A stretch of DNA of 64,000 nt, from contig NC_053389.1 of assembly GCF_905171765.1 (NCBI RefSeq), positions 743,257,146 through 743,321,145 on the forward strand, read 5' to 3'. The notes under the pieces are model-generated. The model did no database searches, had not been told where the DNA came from, and was given only the letters and a program-made list of their open reading frames with translations. Made by a program: the position numbers and the translations under genes. Shown here one piece after another: positions 22,129 to 33,105 of this stretch. The DNA comes from Bufo bufo. Its lineage: Eukaryota > Chordata > Amphibia > Anura > Bufonidae. Within the stretch, counting starts at the first letter, position 1, and each line of letters starts with the position of its first letter.

Positions 22129-22790
22129 TTAATAACCTTAAAAAAAAAATTGGTAAATTTGGAGGATAGGTCCGGGCGGTGCAATGTGAGAATTATACCT
22201 GAAGGCACAGAAGGAAAAAGCTCTGCTGAAATGATACAGACCTTAATCCTTAAGAAATTTGGAAAGGAACATTTTTCGCCATTATTGTTGGTGGAAAGAG
22301 CACATCAGGTCCCAGGGGGAAAACCTATCCCGAGAAGGCAGCCACGGGTACTTTTGGCAAAGATATTGGTCTCACGAGACAGGTATACGATTTTGAGACG
22401 GGCTAGGGCAGGGCTCGACAGATCCCAGGCGCCAGGTCGCCATGGCGACCAGGAATTTAGTCCTGGCGCTTGGGTATTTGTCAGCCCGTTTTCAAAGGTG
22501 CCCGGGCGATGGGTGCTGAGCTGCCGTTCTGTCCGGAGGCAGCACCGTTTGAAACAGCTCCGTCACAGCACACAATAGCAGAGACGCCGGCAGCAGGGAG
22601 GGGAGGGGCTCGGGAGGAGTGTAATCTGATCCTAGAGTGGAAGCTGCTTCTGCCAGCCCCTCCCCGCCCACCAACCAATCAGAGCTGAGGCAATGCAAGG
22701 ACTAGCAGCTCTGAGTCACTGACACAAGTACAGGGAGTCTGAAAGAATCGAATGAGTCACAGGTTAAAAAAAATCTAAAGATCCGACTTA

Positions 22791-23558
22791 GGCCTCTTTC
22801 ACACTTGCGTTGTTGGGATCCGGCATGCACTTCCGTTGCCGGAGGTGCCTGCCGGATCCGTAACAACGCAAGTGTACTGAAAGCATTTGAAGACGGAACC
22901 GTCTTCCAAATGCTTTCAGTGTTACTATGGCACCCAGGACGCTATTAAAGTCCTGGTTGCCATAGTAGGAGCGGGGAGCGGGGGAGCGGTATACTTACAG
23001 TCCGTGCGGCTCCCCGGGCGCTCCAGAATGACGTCAGAGCGCCCCATGCGCATGGATGACGTGATCCATGTGATCACGTGATCCATGCGCTTGGGGCGCC
23101 CTGACGTCACTCTGGAGCGCCCGGGGACCCGCACGGACGGTAAGTATACTGCTCCCCCGCTCCCCACTACACTTTACCATGGCTGCCAGGACTTTAGCGT
23201 CCCGGCAGCCATGGTAACTATTCAGAAAAAGCTAAATGTCGGATGCGGCAATGCGCCGAAACGACGTTTAGCTTAAGGCCGGATCCGGATCAATGCCTTT
23301 CAATGGGCATTGATCCCGGATCCGGCCTTGCGGCAAGTCTTCAGGATTTTTGGCCGGAGCAAAAAGCGCAGCATGCTGCGGTATTTTCTCCGGCCAAAAA
23401 ACGTTCCGTACCGGAACTGAAGACATCCTGATGCATCCTGAACGGATTACTCTCCATTCAGAATGCATTAGGATAATCCTGATCAGTATTCTTCCGGCAT
23501 AGAGCCCCGACGACGGAACTCTATGCCGGAAGACAATAACGCAAGTGTGAAAGAGCCC
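22791..23558. mobile_element. Large foldback MITE nested in the hAT element
   Basis: GGCCTCTTTCACACTTGCGT at the left and GCAAGTGTGAAAGAGCCC at the right are inverse matches. The flanks are TTA and TAA. Inner palindromes include TGATCCATGTGATCACGTGATC near 23060-23090 and paired CCGGGG/GGAGCG modules. Non-coding. Confidence 0.75.
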
Positions 23559-23763
23559 TAAGTGACTCATTTGATTCTTTGAGTTAAAAGAACAGGTTAC
23601 ACTGAGGCTGTGCTGATGCTTTTGCAGCAGTGATAAGGCAGTGACAGGACACAGTTTAGATTACAGTGTGAATTAACCCTTTAGGATCAAATTGGCTTCT
23701 CAAGGAGATCTATATGTTAAAGGCATCCCTTCTCCTGTCTCATTCAGTAGCTATAGAACTAAG

Positions 23764-24060
23764 GGTACTTTCACACTTGCGGCAGGATGGATCTGGCAGG
23801 CTGTTCACCCTGTCGGATCCGTCCTTCCGCTGTTTCGCCGGACCGCAGCTCTGTCCCCATTGACTATAATGGGGGCAGAGCTCTGGCGCAGCACGGCAGT
23901 GCATGGTAAAAGTACTGCATGTCCAACTTTTTAGTCCGGCGGCCTCTCACCGCGAACTGCCATGCTGCGCCGGAGCTCCACCCCCGTCCCCATTATAGTC
24001 AATAGGGTCCGGGGACGGAGCGGCGGTATATGTAACATGGTATACAGCATTATTGGGGGG
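23764..24060. mobile_element. Partial MITE related to 4275-4400
   Basis: GGTACTTTCACACTTGCGGC is followed by GGCAGGCTGTTCACCCTGTC and CCCATTGACTATAATGGGG, closely matching 4290-4400. An inverted partner (CCCCATTATAGTCAATAGGG) lies at about 23989-24008. The outer right end is lost in G-rich tail sequence. Confidence 0.55.
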
Positions 24061-24649
24061 CTCTATGGAGAAGTGGGGGGGAAGCACTATGGGGGCACCT
24101 ACTGGGGGCTTTATGACGCGGCTCCGCCTGGCTCCTAACTTTTTTAGCTGGCTCCTAGATTCCAAGGAAATTTGTCAAGCCCTGGGCTAGGGAATGCACT
24201 CCTATTGTATATAATGGAAGTAAAATGTCCTTTTTTCACGATTTTTCTAAAGAGATCCAAGAAAAGAGACCTAGTTTTACTACAGTTAAAGAAAATGGCT
24301 GCAAGAAAGGGACATTAAGTGCTCATTTGTTTACCCAGCTAAACGTCGGATAATTTTCAATGAGGAAATTCTTTTATTTGATACCCCTGGTCTCGTGACA
24401 GACTTGCTTGACCGGAACAATATATGGGCGCTCTCTTCCTAAATGTTTTCTTTGTGGTAGTGGTGCGGGTGGAGGAGAGGGGGAGGAGTGGTCTTGGTTA
24501 AGAGATCCGGGGCAATAATGTGTCGGATCAAGAGGTTTCGGGGGGTGTATAGGATGGATTGTGGTGCGTCTCTTTGGAGGAGTGGATGGGATGTGGGGAA
24601 GTTGAATAGTGTATTTTTTTTTCTTCTGGAAATCTATTGATTGGTTTGA

Positions 24650-25590
24650 TGTCAACTAAAATCCTAACTTGGAATGTTCGAGGTTTGGGGGATAAGCTAA
24701 AAAGACAGGCGGTTCTTGATTTGGTACAGAGACACCTACCAGCGATTGTTTTCTTAGTGGAGACTCATCTCGCTGAGGAGACAGACGGATCGGTAGGGGC
24801 CGGGCCAAGCAGACTTCTCACTCCACTTTCTCTAGTTATTCTAGAGGAGTGACAGTGTTTTTGTCTGCCCGGCATCCTCTATCGATAAGCAAGGTAGATT
24901 TGTGTTTCTTTATGGAAAGCTTGCTGGAACACTATGTATTCTGGCTTTTATTTATATTCCTCCACCATTTTCTTTTTAGGTACTTAATTGTTTAACTTTC
25001 ATGGATCAATGGCCTGAATGTCCCTCAATAGTCAATGGGGATTTTAATTGTGTCATTAATCCAGGAATTGATAGGATTTCAATGGGGGAGACACCTATAT
25101 TCATGCACAGGGGTCCCCATTGGCTTTGTTGATGTATGCGGGTATTTAGGGAAGGGGAAAAGAGCGTATTTGTGTGTAAGCAAATCTGGAACCTCCGTGT
25201 CTAGGATATTTCTGGCTCTGATAGTTTTTATTTATCTTAGATGTATAAAGCGGATGAAATACGAGGCCAGGGCTTTATCGGACCATGTGCCATTTACTCT
25301 TGAAGTAGTCATGCTGGATAACAAATATTGGGTAAGACCCCCAATTAGATAAAATCCCCACTGGATCTCTATAATGGATAATCATAAAATGATGGAACAG
25401 GAGATTGTCAGTTTTTGGTATGGGACGCCTTTAAGGCTTTTATGAGGGGCTTATTTGTTAGTAACATTTCCAATCTAAGAAAGGGGTATGGCATGAAAGA
25501 GAGGGATTTAAAACAACTAGTGGTAGGTGCCACCAAGGAATTTTCCAAGAATAAAACAGAAGAAAATAGAGAAATTATGGAGAAAGCAAG
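24650..25590 (+). pseudogene. L1 ORF2 endonuclease domain remnant
   Basis: The endonuclease motifs appear in order but in different frames: KILTWNVRGLGDK (start), VFLVETHL (metal-binding Glu), NGDFNCVINPGID (catalytic Asp-Asn, about 25035) and ALSDHVPFTLEV (the SDH motif, about 25285). The family is the apurinic-like endonuclease of L1 ORF2, which nicks target DNA for priming. Frameshifts and stops make it inactive. It is cut by the solo LTR at 25598. Confidence 0.88.
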
Positions 25591-25597
25591 TCAGGCA

Positions 25598-26494
25598 TGT
25601 GGCGAAACTAACCTCGCCACTGGGTTTTGGAGGGGCCTGTTTGCCAGCCTCTTGCCCCAGGATTATGGGCCCTCTCATCAGCCCATGCTAAACTTAAACC
25701 CCATGGCGATTTGACTGTGTTTGTGGCATCTGAGCGCTGTTCGGATATACTGAGCGCTCAGATCCAAGCCATCTGGGGATAAGTTGAATGTGGGGGTTCT
25801 GTTCAGTTTGATAGGAGTTATGTATTTTTGTGTAGTTTTGCTGTTGTGAATAGAGGTATTTTCTGTACCTAGTTGGCTTACCACACCCAGTTAAACCAAT
25901 TATCTCACACAGCCTAACTCTGTAAAAACTGGTTCTGGGCAGAAAAGCCTTGCTTCCTTTGTTCATAAAGGACTTTTACTAACTTTTGAACCCCTGGTCT
26001 AATTCGTGCCATTTTGGGATATGTTAAATGTCTGTGTTTACTGTAATGGTTGTGACATTGTATATTTGAATAGTGATGTCTGTCCTATTGTCCCCACGTG
26101 TGTATTGGCGATTTCCCTTTTGTCCTGAGAGATAATTGACTTACTACTCGGTTGTCTCCAGGACAGAAGACATTGTATCACAGGCAGAGGGGAGGATTTT
26201 GTGTGGGAGTGTTTTACCGTATTGTACATGTTTATTGGTTGTTTTTACAAAACCCTGTGGGTGGTACTGATGTGTACCAATGTTATATAAGAACGATAAA
26301 CACACAGCTCTGGGTGACCACTGCTTGACCCTCAACACGGAGCCTCGTCTCGTTCTTGGGGGGATTCACTGTATGCTGTTAGAGACTGATTGCTAGGAGT
26401 GTAAGCCGCTTGGGTGCGTTTCCTATTCGTCTGCTAGCAGCTATTCGTGAGGTTCCGTTCGGGAGTTTGGAGCATTCCCTTGTATGCCGTTACA
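25598..26494 (+). mobile_element. Solo LTR 1 of a retroviral-type element, 897 bp
   Basis: It starts TGTGGCGAAACTAACC and ends TATGCCGTTACA, with a 5-bp duplication AGGCA at 25593-25597 and 26495-26499. A TATATAAG box is at 26284-26291, followed by a GATAAA poly(A)-like signal (altered from AATAAA) and an R/U5-like GCCTCGTCTCGTTCTTGGGG. The flanks are L1 ORF2 on both sides, so no provirus interior remains. LTR 2 at 31328 is the same family. Confidence 0.93.
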
Positions 26495-26499
26495 AGGCA

Positions 26500-27490
26500 T
26501 ATTCCGATTTTCTTCTGGAGAAGGCTCAGCAGAGGCTCTTCTTTGAGGGATAAAAATATTTTGCCGAATTGGGCAGCCCAGGGAAATTGTTGGCCAGGAT
26601 GATCTCGAATCGGGGCCAAAAAAGAGAGAGGAAGCATTCGTTCAGCTGAAGGTTTAATTATAGAAGATCAAGAATCTATAAAAGGAATCCTTGTTAAGTA
26701 CTTTGGCGATTTATATAAATCAGATAAGAATATTTCAGATGAAATGATGGATGCATATTTGGATTCCATGTCTATACCAGTCCTAAGGGACACTCGGAAC
26801 TCCTGCAGGAGTTAGAGGCTGCAATAAAGGCTTGTTCGGGAAACTCCTCCCCTGGTTCAGATGGATTCCCATATGAATTCTACCGTAAATATAGGGAGGC
26901 TATTTCAGGTCTTGATATTAAATGGTCAAAAACCACTCTTATGCCCATAGACAGACTTCAGCTTTCCAATGAAGGGCTCCTGAACATCTTGAAGATTTCT
27001 GATTCCTTTGAATATTTGGGTATGATGATATCTCTTAAGATTGAAGATTATTTGCACCTTAATCTGATTCCATTGATAAGTAAAATGAGATCTAAAATTG
27101 CGACGTGGCTTAGACTCCCTCTATCCAGAGCCGATAGAATATCCCTAATTAAGTTCCTATACATTCTGAGGAACTCCCCAATATGGATTGAGGATACAGT
27201 TTTTTTTTTTAAACTAACTGAGAGAATTATTAATGATCTAATTTGGGGAAGAAAGCGTGTAAGTCTTAAAGTGGAACATCTTTATAAGTCAATAGAAATG
27301 GGAGGGTTGAATCTTCCATATTTTAAGGTTTACTTTATATCTGCACAGTTATGGCTATACTGTGAACGGAAGAAAAGTCCACGATGTAGGACCCTGTTGA
27401 GTAGATCTTCCTATTATTGCATGTTTACCCCATTGGAATCCGGGCAATTATCTAATATACAACAGGACTGCAGAGAGGTTGGGAAATAGT
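26500..27490 (+). pseudogene. L1 ORF2 reverse transcriptase remnant lacking the catalytic core
   Basis: The RT entry motif NSSPGSDGFPYEFYRKYREA is at about 26843-26905. The sequence then jumps to LDIKWSKTTLMPIDR, SDSFEYLGMMIS and LISKMRSKIATWLRLPLS, which belong after the active site. The palm segment with the F/YADD motif is missing, so this copy carries an internal deletion at about 26915. The downstream frame stays open to about 27489 (WIEDTVFFFKLTERIINDLI, GGLNLPYF). Confidence 0.87.
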
Positions 27491-27763
27491 TTAGTAAGTC
27501 CTGGTGTAATCTCAGAGGTTGGTTGGGAATAAAGGGATTTTTAGGTTTGTACGCCCCTTTGGCACAATTATTATTTACAGGTTCTAGATGAATTAGTAGG
27601 GGATTGGTATTGGCAAAAAAATAATATCTTTTATGTAGCACAGGTAGTGAGGAATGCTTTCATTTTTGGAGTTAGCACAAAGAGAGAATATAATAACTTA
27701 TCGCGGTTTAGGTATTTTCAGTTGCGTTCGGCACGGCACACTGTTAAAGAAAAGTCTTTAGAA

Positions 27764-28097
27764 GAGCTCATGCACACGAACATTTTTTATATTTTTTTTT
27801 TTGCAGACCGTATGCGGAACCATTCACCTCGTTGGTTCCGAAAAATAAAAAAAAGGAAGTTACTCCGTGTGCATTCCGTTTCCGTATGTCCGTATTGCCG
27901 TTCCGTAAAAAATAGAACATGTCCTATTATTGTCCGCATTACGGACAAGGATAGGACTGTTCTATGAAGGGCCAGCTGTTCCGTTCTGCAAAATACAGAA
28001 TGCAGACGGATGTCATCCGTATTATAAATTTTTTTTTTTTTTGCGGATCTGTTTTTTTGCGGGCAGCAAAATACATACGGTCGTGTGCATGAGCCCT
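27764..28097. mobile_element. MITE, GAGCTCATGCACACG family, in the L1
   Basis: Ends GAGCTCATGCACACGAAC and GTCGTGTGCATGAGCCC. The interior has GGAACGGAATGCACACGG-type modules in inverse pairs and poly-T runs. It separates L1 ORF2 segments. Confidence 0.75.
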
Positions 28098-28118
28098 AAG
28101 ATGTAGACCCTTCTACAC

Positions 28119-28276
28119 CAGGGATCAGCAACCTTCGGCACTCCAGCCCCTGTGAAACTACAACTCCCAGCATGCACACTTACTCGCCAGTTCTTGTAAC
28201 TCCTATAGAAGGGAAAAGAGGATTCTGGGAGTTGTAGTTCCAGAACAGCTGGAGTGCCGGAGGTTACTGATCCTTG
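28119..28276. mobile_element. hAT foldback MITE, 158 bp
   Basis: It starts CAGGGATCAGCAACC and ends GGTTACTGATCCTTG. An exact 8-bp duplication TTCTACAC lies at 28111-28118 and 28277-28284. The arms carry CTACAACTCCCAGCATGC and TGGGAGTTGTAG. Same family as 34028, 44259 and 47791. Confidence 0.93.
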
Positions 28277-28389
28277 TTCTACACCTTTAAATCAACTAAT
28301 GGGGAATGTAGGGCACAAGGTTAAGATTGCTCAACTTTATAAATTATTATTTAAAGCTCTATTCAATAACATCTGCTCTCCTGGACAAA

Positions 28390-28912
28390 GGGCTTGGGGA
28401 GCTTAATGTTCAACTATATACAAGTAGAGGATTGGCAGAACATATTGTCCAATTTAGGACTAGTGTCCCACAACTTTAATCACGCTTTAGTTCGATTTAA
28501 TATTTTACATAGAGTTTGGCCTAATACATCTAATTGTCCACGGTGTGACTCACCGGGAGCTGACTTTATGCACATGTTCTGGCTTTGTACTGAACTAAAA
28601 GAATATCGGGCTGCGATTGATGACTTTATTACCCAAAAATTGAAAGTAGTGATTCCTTTCATGGTGGAATGATGGATACTGGGCGATCTTTCCAAGGTAA
28701 ACTGTCATAAAGATAAAAAGATTTATTTTGATAAAAGTAGTGTTTTTGGCAAGACTCTTGATTACACGGGTCTGGTTTTCACGGGATATTCCAAATGTGA
28801 TCATGTGGCTTAACTTGGTTAACAAGATTAAAAGATACAAAAAGGTTCTTTATAAACAAAGAAGTATAGAGGAAAAATGGATCAGGATATGGGGTGATTG
28901 GAAATGTCAATT
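28390..28912 (+). pseudogene. L1 ORF2 C-terminal region with cysteine motif
   Basis: The + strand reading includes CPRCDSPGADFMHMFWLC (about 28537-28590), the CxxC...HxxxxC motif at the end of L1 ORF2. It is followed in another frame by VVFLARLLITRVWFSRDIPN and MWLNLVNKIKRYKKVLYKQR. The last phrase recurs in the truncated L1 at 44787. Stops and frame changes show decay. Confidence 0.85.
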
Positions 28913-28941
28913 ATTTTTTTGCCTTGGCTTCCCCTTTTTTA

Positions 28942-29285
28942 GGCTACTTTCACACTTGCGTTCGGGGTTCCGCTTGTGAGTTTCGTTTGAAGGCTCTCAC
29001 AAGCGGCCCCGAACGGATCAGTTCAGCCCCAATGCATTCTGAGTGGATGCGGATCCGCTCAGAATGCATCAGTTTGGCTCCGTTCTGCCTCCATTCCGCT
29101 CAGGAGGCGGACACCCGAATGCAGCTTGCAGCGTTTTGGTGTCCGCCTGGCCGTGCGGAGCCAAATGGATCCGTCCAGACTTACAATGTAAGTCAATGGG
29201 GACAGATCCGTTTGACGTTGACACAATATGGTGCAATTGCAAACGGATCCGTCCCCCATTGACTTTCAATGTAAAGTCAGGAGTC
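28942..29285. mobile_element. MITE, GGCTACTTTCACACTTGCG family
   Basis: The left end GGCTACTTTCACACTTGCGT matches the copies at 63348 and 63915 and the inverse right end of 37781-38162. Internal modules GGATCCGCTCAGAATGCATC and GTTTTGGTGTCCGCC are shared. The right end is unclear; it runs into a separate foldback. Confidence 0.65.
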
Positions 29286-29289
29286 CCTA

Positions 29290-29490
29290 TTAATATACCA
29301 TCGGATCGGAGTTTTCTCCAATCCGATGGTATATTTTAACTTGAAGCGTCCCCATCACCATGGGAACGCCTCTATGTTAGAATATACCATCAGATTTGAG
29401 TTACATTGTGAAACTCAGATCCGACAGTATATTCTAACACAGAGGCGTTCCCATAGTGATGGGGACGCTTCAAGTTAGAATATACTAAGA
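29290..29490. repeat. Foldback with ATATACCATC/GTTAGAATATAC arms
   Basis: AACTTGAAGCGTCCCCATCA at 29338 mirrors TGATGGGGACGCTTCAAGTT at about 29457-29476, and AACGCCTCTATGTTAGAATA mirrors TATTCTAACACAGAGGCGTT. An outer ATACCATCGGATCGGAG arm repeats once more at the left. Family unknown. Confidence 0.7.
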
Positions 29491-29993
29491 ACTGTGTACA
29501 TGACTGCTGCCTGGCAGCACCCGATCTCTTACAGGGGGCTGTGATCCGCACAATTAACCCCTTTTTACTGCTTGCAACTTGTGAAGGTCATTTTTCTGCA
29601 CTGTCACAAAAAAGAAATGGGTCAAAAGCTTTGGCTGCAGGGAATGTCATGAATCATTGTATCCAGGTAGTGGGAACACCTAGTGTCTTTGTCATGATGC
29701 TGCCTGGTAATGTGTTTCCTCACAACACTCAGCAGGAGAGCAGATTCTGTAGAAATTTTTGACCAAAAGCTTAGAATGGTTTAAAGTAACCTCCGGAGTG
29801 ATACTCGCCGCTCCGATCCCTTCCCGCTGCTTCCCAGGTCTCCTAATGGCCTCTGTATCCTGTATTTGTGATGTTTTGACACATGTGACTGCTGCCGCGT
29901 GACCATGTAGAAATGTCACCGCCAGAGGCCGGGATACAGACTCAAGTGGTGAACCAGGAAAGTGTCGGCAGCCGATCCGCAAGGTGAGTATTA
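29491..29993. other. No gene seen; weak inverted structure
   Basis: ATCCTGTAT/GGGATACAG and GAGGCC words around 29840-29940 hint at an old foldback. No exon support. Confidence 0.35.
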
Positions 29994-30278
29994 GGCCTCT
30001 TGCACACGACCGTATGTATTTTGTGGTCGGCAAAAAATACGGATGACGTCCATGTGCATTCCGTATTTTGCGGAACGGAACAGCTGGCCCCTAACAGAAC
30101 AGTCCGTAATGCGGTCAATAATAGGACATGTTTTTTATTTTATTTTTGCGACCCGGAATGCACATGGAGTACCTTCCATTTTTTTGTGGACCCATTGAAA
30201 TTAATGGTTCCGTATACGGTCTGAAAAAAAAAAAACAGAACAGAAACGGAATGAAAATACTTTCGTGTGCAAGAGGTC
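29994..30278. mobile_element. MITE, GGCCTCTTGCACACG family
   Basis: GGCCTCTTGCACACGACCGT and TTCGTGTGCAAGAGGTC are inverse ends, flanked by TTA and TAA. The interior modules CCGTATTTTGCGGAACGGAA and GGACCCATTGAAATTAATGG resemble 3988-4260. Confidence 0.75.
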
Positions 30279-30502
30279 TAATTCAGTATATTATAGGCTA
30301 TTCCTAGTTTTTGGAGAAAAAAAATGTAAAAAGCTGGAAAATAGCTTTAAATACGACCCAACATAAGTCTGACCACTGACCTCCTCGTAGCCACAGTGCC
30401 CAAGATAAGTACATTGCAGGCGATACAGGCCGGGTCATCTGTTTTTAGGACATTTTCGGACTCCTTGAAGTGTATTACTGTTGCTGTTCTCTATGACTAT
30501 TA

Positions 30503-30994
30503 GGCCTCCTGCACACGAACGTGTGCTGCCCGTTGCCGCATTTGCAGATCCGCAATACACGGGCGCCGTTCCGTGGGCATTCCGCATCACGGATGTGGAC
30601 CCATTCACTTCAATGGGTCCGGAGATGCGGAACGGAAGCACAGAATGGAACCCTACAGAAGCACTACGGAGTGCTTCCGTGGGGTTCCGTCCCGTACTTC
30701 CATTCCGCAAAAAGATAGAACATGTCCTATCTTTTTGCAGAACGGGCGGATCGCGGACCCATTAAAGTGAATGGCTCCTCGATCCACTGCGGCTGCCCCA
30801 CGGTTGGTGTTCGTGCATTGCGGGTCGCAATTTGCGTGCACTACTTTTTTGTGGTGCGGATCGCCGCCCCCATTCAAGTGAAAGGGCCTGCGAGGCGCAT
30901 GTGCCTGCCCCACGGTTGGTGCCCATGCATTGTGGACTGCAACTTGCGTTCTGCAGCACAGGCCCGGCCAGCACACGGTCGTGTGCATGAGCCC
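30503..30994. mobile_element. MITE, GGCCTCCTGCACACG family, 492 bp
   Basis: GGCCTCCTGCACACGAACGT and GTCGTGTGCATGAGCCC form the ends. GAACATGTCCTATCTTTTTG and repeated CCGTTC/GGAACGG modules fill the interior. ORFs on both strands are symmetry products. Confidence 0.72.
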
Positions 30995-31327
30995 TAAGTA
31001 GTGGTACCTAAACCTTATATACATACCGTATGCCCTATTGAGATCAGGGAAATGAGCACCCCAGTTCACAAAATTGTGATAGGAGGAGGAGGATTTGGTC
31101 TGATCGGACAATAAAGGTTCATCCACACGTGGCGTAAACGCTGACGAGTTGCAGCATTTCAGTTTATGGAAATGTTCACACGGTTGGCTATATCTGGCAG
31201 TCCCATAGAGGTGACTGGAGTGACGGTGTACTTTCCCAATCTGCTGCTCCATTCATTTTGGGGGACCCCGCAAGTCACCTGGTCCCTGTTCTTATGCTAG
31301 TGGGGCCCTGATCCAATAGTTATCTCC
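30995..31327. other. No gene seen
   Basis: The interval between a MITE and LTR 2 contains a GGTTCATCCACACGTGGCG fragment, probably a one-ended MITE remnant. No exon support. Confidence 0.35.
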
Positions 31328-31647
31328 TGTGGCGAAACTAACCTCGCCAATGGGTTTTGGAGGGGCCTGTTTGCCAGCCTCTTGCCCCAGGATTATGGGC
31401 CCTCTCATCAGCCCATGCTAAACTTAAACCCCATGGCGATTTGACTGTGTTTGTGGCATCTGAGCGCTGTTCGGATATACTGAGCTCTCAGATCCAAGCC
31501 ATCTGGGGATAAGTTGAATGTGGGGGTTCTGTTCAGTTTGATAGGAGTTATGTATTTTTGTGTAGTTTTGCTGTTGTGAATAGAGGTATTTGCTGTACCT
31601 AGTTGGCTTACCACACCCATTTAAGCCAATTATCTCACACAGCCTAA

Positions 31648-32142
31648 GGGTTCATGCACACGACAGTATTTTGCGTTCAGTATACTGGCCGTTTTTGTAG
31701 TTCAGTATGCGGTACATATACTGAACCATTCATTTCAATGGTTCAGCAAAAAAAACGGAAGTGTCTCAGTGTGCATTCCGTTTCAGTATTTCCGTATTTC
31801 CGTACCGTGAAAAGATAGAACATGTCCTATTCTTGTCCGCAAATCACGGTGCTTGGCTCCATTCAAGTCAATGGGTCCACAAAAAAAACGGAACACATAC
31901 GGAAATGCATCCGTATGTCTTCCGTTTCCGTTCCGTTTTTTGCTGAACCATCTATTGAAAATGTTATGCCCAGCCCAATTTTATCTATGTAATTACTGTA
32001 TACTGTATATGCCATACGGAAAAACGGAACGGAAAAACGAAACAAAAACGGAAACACAACGGAAACAAAAAACGGAACAACGGATCCGTGAAAAACGGAC
32101 CGCAAAACACTGAAAAAGCCATACGGTCGTGTGCATGAGGCC
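31648..32142. mobile_element. MITE E1 inside LTR 2
   Basis: GGGTTCATGCACACGAC and GTCGTGTGCATGAGGCC are inverse ends. TAA precedes (31645-31647) and follows (32143-32145). LTR 1 at 25910-25921 shows the uninterrupted AGCCTAACTCTG, so the insertion site is known exactly. Confidence 0.9.
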
Positions 32143-32145
32143 TAA

Positions 32146-32469
32146 GGCTAAGTTCACACGAACTACACACGCAATACACAGCCACAGTTCCATGTGCATT
32201 TCGCATCACGGATGCGGACCTATTCACTTCAATGGGTCCGCAAATCCGGAATACGGAGTGCTTCTGTGGGGTTGCGTCCCGTACTTCCATTCCGCAAAAA
32301 GATAGGACATTCTCTATCTTTTTGCGGAACGGCTGGATCGCGGACCCATTAAAGTGAATGGGTCCGCGATCCGATGCGGCAGACCTACGGCCGGCGATTG
32401 TGCATTGCGGCCCGCAATTTGCGGGCCACAGCATGGGCACGGGTCACACATGTTCGTGTGAACTCGGCC
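32146..32469. mobile_element. MITE E2 inside LTR 2, immediately after E1
   Basis: GGCTAAGTTCACACGAAC and GTTCGTGTGAACTCGGCC are inverse ends. TAA lies on both sides (32143-32145 shared with E1, and 32470-32472). It belongs to a different sub-family from E1. Confidence 0.9.
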
Positions 32470-33105
32470 TAACTCTGTAAAAACTGGTTCTGGGCAGAAA
32501 AGCCTTGCTTCCTATGTTCATAAAGGACTTTTACTAACTTTTGAACCCCTGGTCTAATTCGTGCCATTTTGGGATATGTTAAATGTCTATGTGTACTGTA
32601 AAGGGTGGGACATTGTATATTTGAGTAGTGATGTATGTCCTATTGTCTCCACGTGTGTATTGGCGATTTCCCTTTGTCCTGAGAGATAATTGACTTACTC
32701 CTCGGTTGTCTCCAGGACAGAAGACATTGTGTATTCTCCTGCCTGTGATAATTACATCAACCCATTGTGTAAGGTAATTGTATCACAGGCAGAGGGGAGG
32801 ATTTTGTGTAGGAGTGTCTGAGTGTATTGTACATGTTTATTGGTTGTTAATACAAAACCCTGTGGGTGGTACTGATGTGTACCAATGTTATATAAGATCA
32901 ATAAACCCACAGCTCTGGGTGACCACTGCTTGGCCCTCAACACGGAGCCTCGTCTCGTTCTTGGGGGAGATTCACTGTATGCTGTTAGAGACTGATTGCT
33001 AGGAGTGTAAGCCGCTTGGGTGTGTTTCCTATTCGTCTGCTAGCAGCTATTCGTGAGGTTCCGTTCGGGAGTTTGGAGCATTGCCTTGTATGCCGTAACA
33101 TCTCC

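Larger units (their letters stand above)
22409..24184. mobile_element. hAT-type non-autonomous element, 1776 bp
   Basis: The ends CAGGGCTCGACA and TGTCAAGCCCTG are inverse matches (11 of 12). The 8-bp duplication GGCTAGGG is at 22401-22408 and 24185-24192. The inner ends hold GGCGCCAGGTCGCCATGGCG and its partner GGCTCCTA words. No transposase is visible. Nested inside are a MITE (22791-23558) and a partial one (from 23764). Confidence 0.92.
22133..24430 (+). pseudogene. L1 ORF1-type protein remnant
   Basis: The reading KLVNLEDRSGRCNVRI... continues through MIQTLILKKFGKEHFSPLLL, VERAHQVPGGKP and SRDRYTILRRARA (22139-22408). That is the conserved centre of vertebrate L1 ORF1 (RNA-binding, nucleic-acid chaperone). 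It is cut at 22408 by the hAT element and resumes at 24185 with frame changes (KKRDL, KMAARKGTLSAHLFTQL). The N-terminal part upstream of the TTAA element (21300-21461) is degraded. Non-functional. Confidence 0.75.
21297..28917 (+). mobile_element. L1/Tx1-type LINE, heavily interrupted and internally deleted
   Basis: Fragments in order on the + strand: ORF1 (21.3-24.4 kb), endonuclease (24.65-25.6 kb), reverse-transcriptase flanks (26.5-27.5 kb) and the C-terminal cysteine region (28.4-28.9 kb). Interruptions, each with its own duplication: TTAA palindrome 21466-22128, hAT 22409-24184, solo LTR 25598-26494, MITE 27764-28097, hAT foldback 28119-28276. The 5' end and 3' tail are not defined; a MITE starts at about 28942. 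Confidence 0.88.
31328..33100 (+). mobile_element. Solo LTR 2, same family as LTR 1, carrying two MITEs
   Basis: It starts TGTGGCGAAACTAACC and ends TATGCCGTAACA, with a 5-bp duplication TCTCC at 31323-31327 and 33101-33105. A TATATAAG box at 32889-32896 is followed by an intact AATAAA (32900-32905). Compared with LTR 1 it keeps about 50 bp near 32725-32775 that LTR 1 lacks, and holds MITEs at 31648-32469. Its own duplication shows it is an independent insertion, not the partner of LTR 1. Confidence 0.93.

Noticed and set aside
22105..22578. 157-aa intact protein
   Set aside because: Only the first part is L1 ORF1; the frame continues by chance into an hAT insertion at 22409.
30653..31252. 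199-aa minus-strand frame
   Set aside because: Most of it lies in a CpG-rich MITE (30503-30994) with frames open on both strands.
25598..33100. A single provirus bounded by LTR 1 and LTR 2
   Set aside because: The intervening DNA is L1 and MITEs, and each LTR has its own 5-bp duplication.
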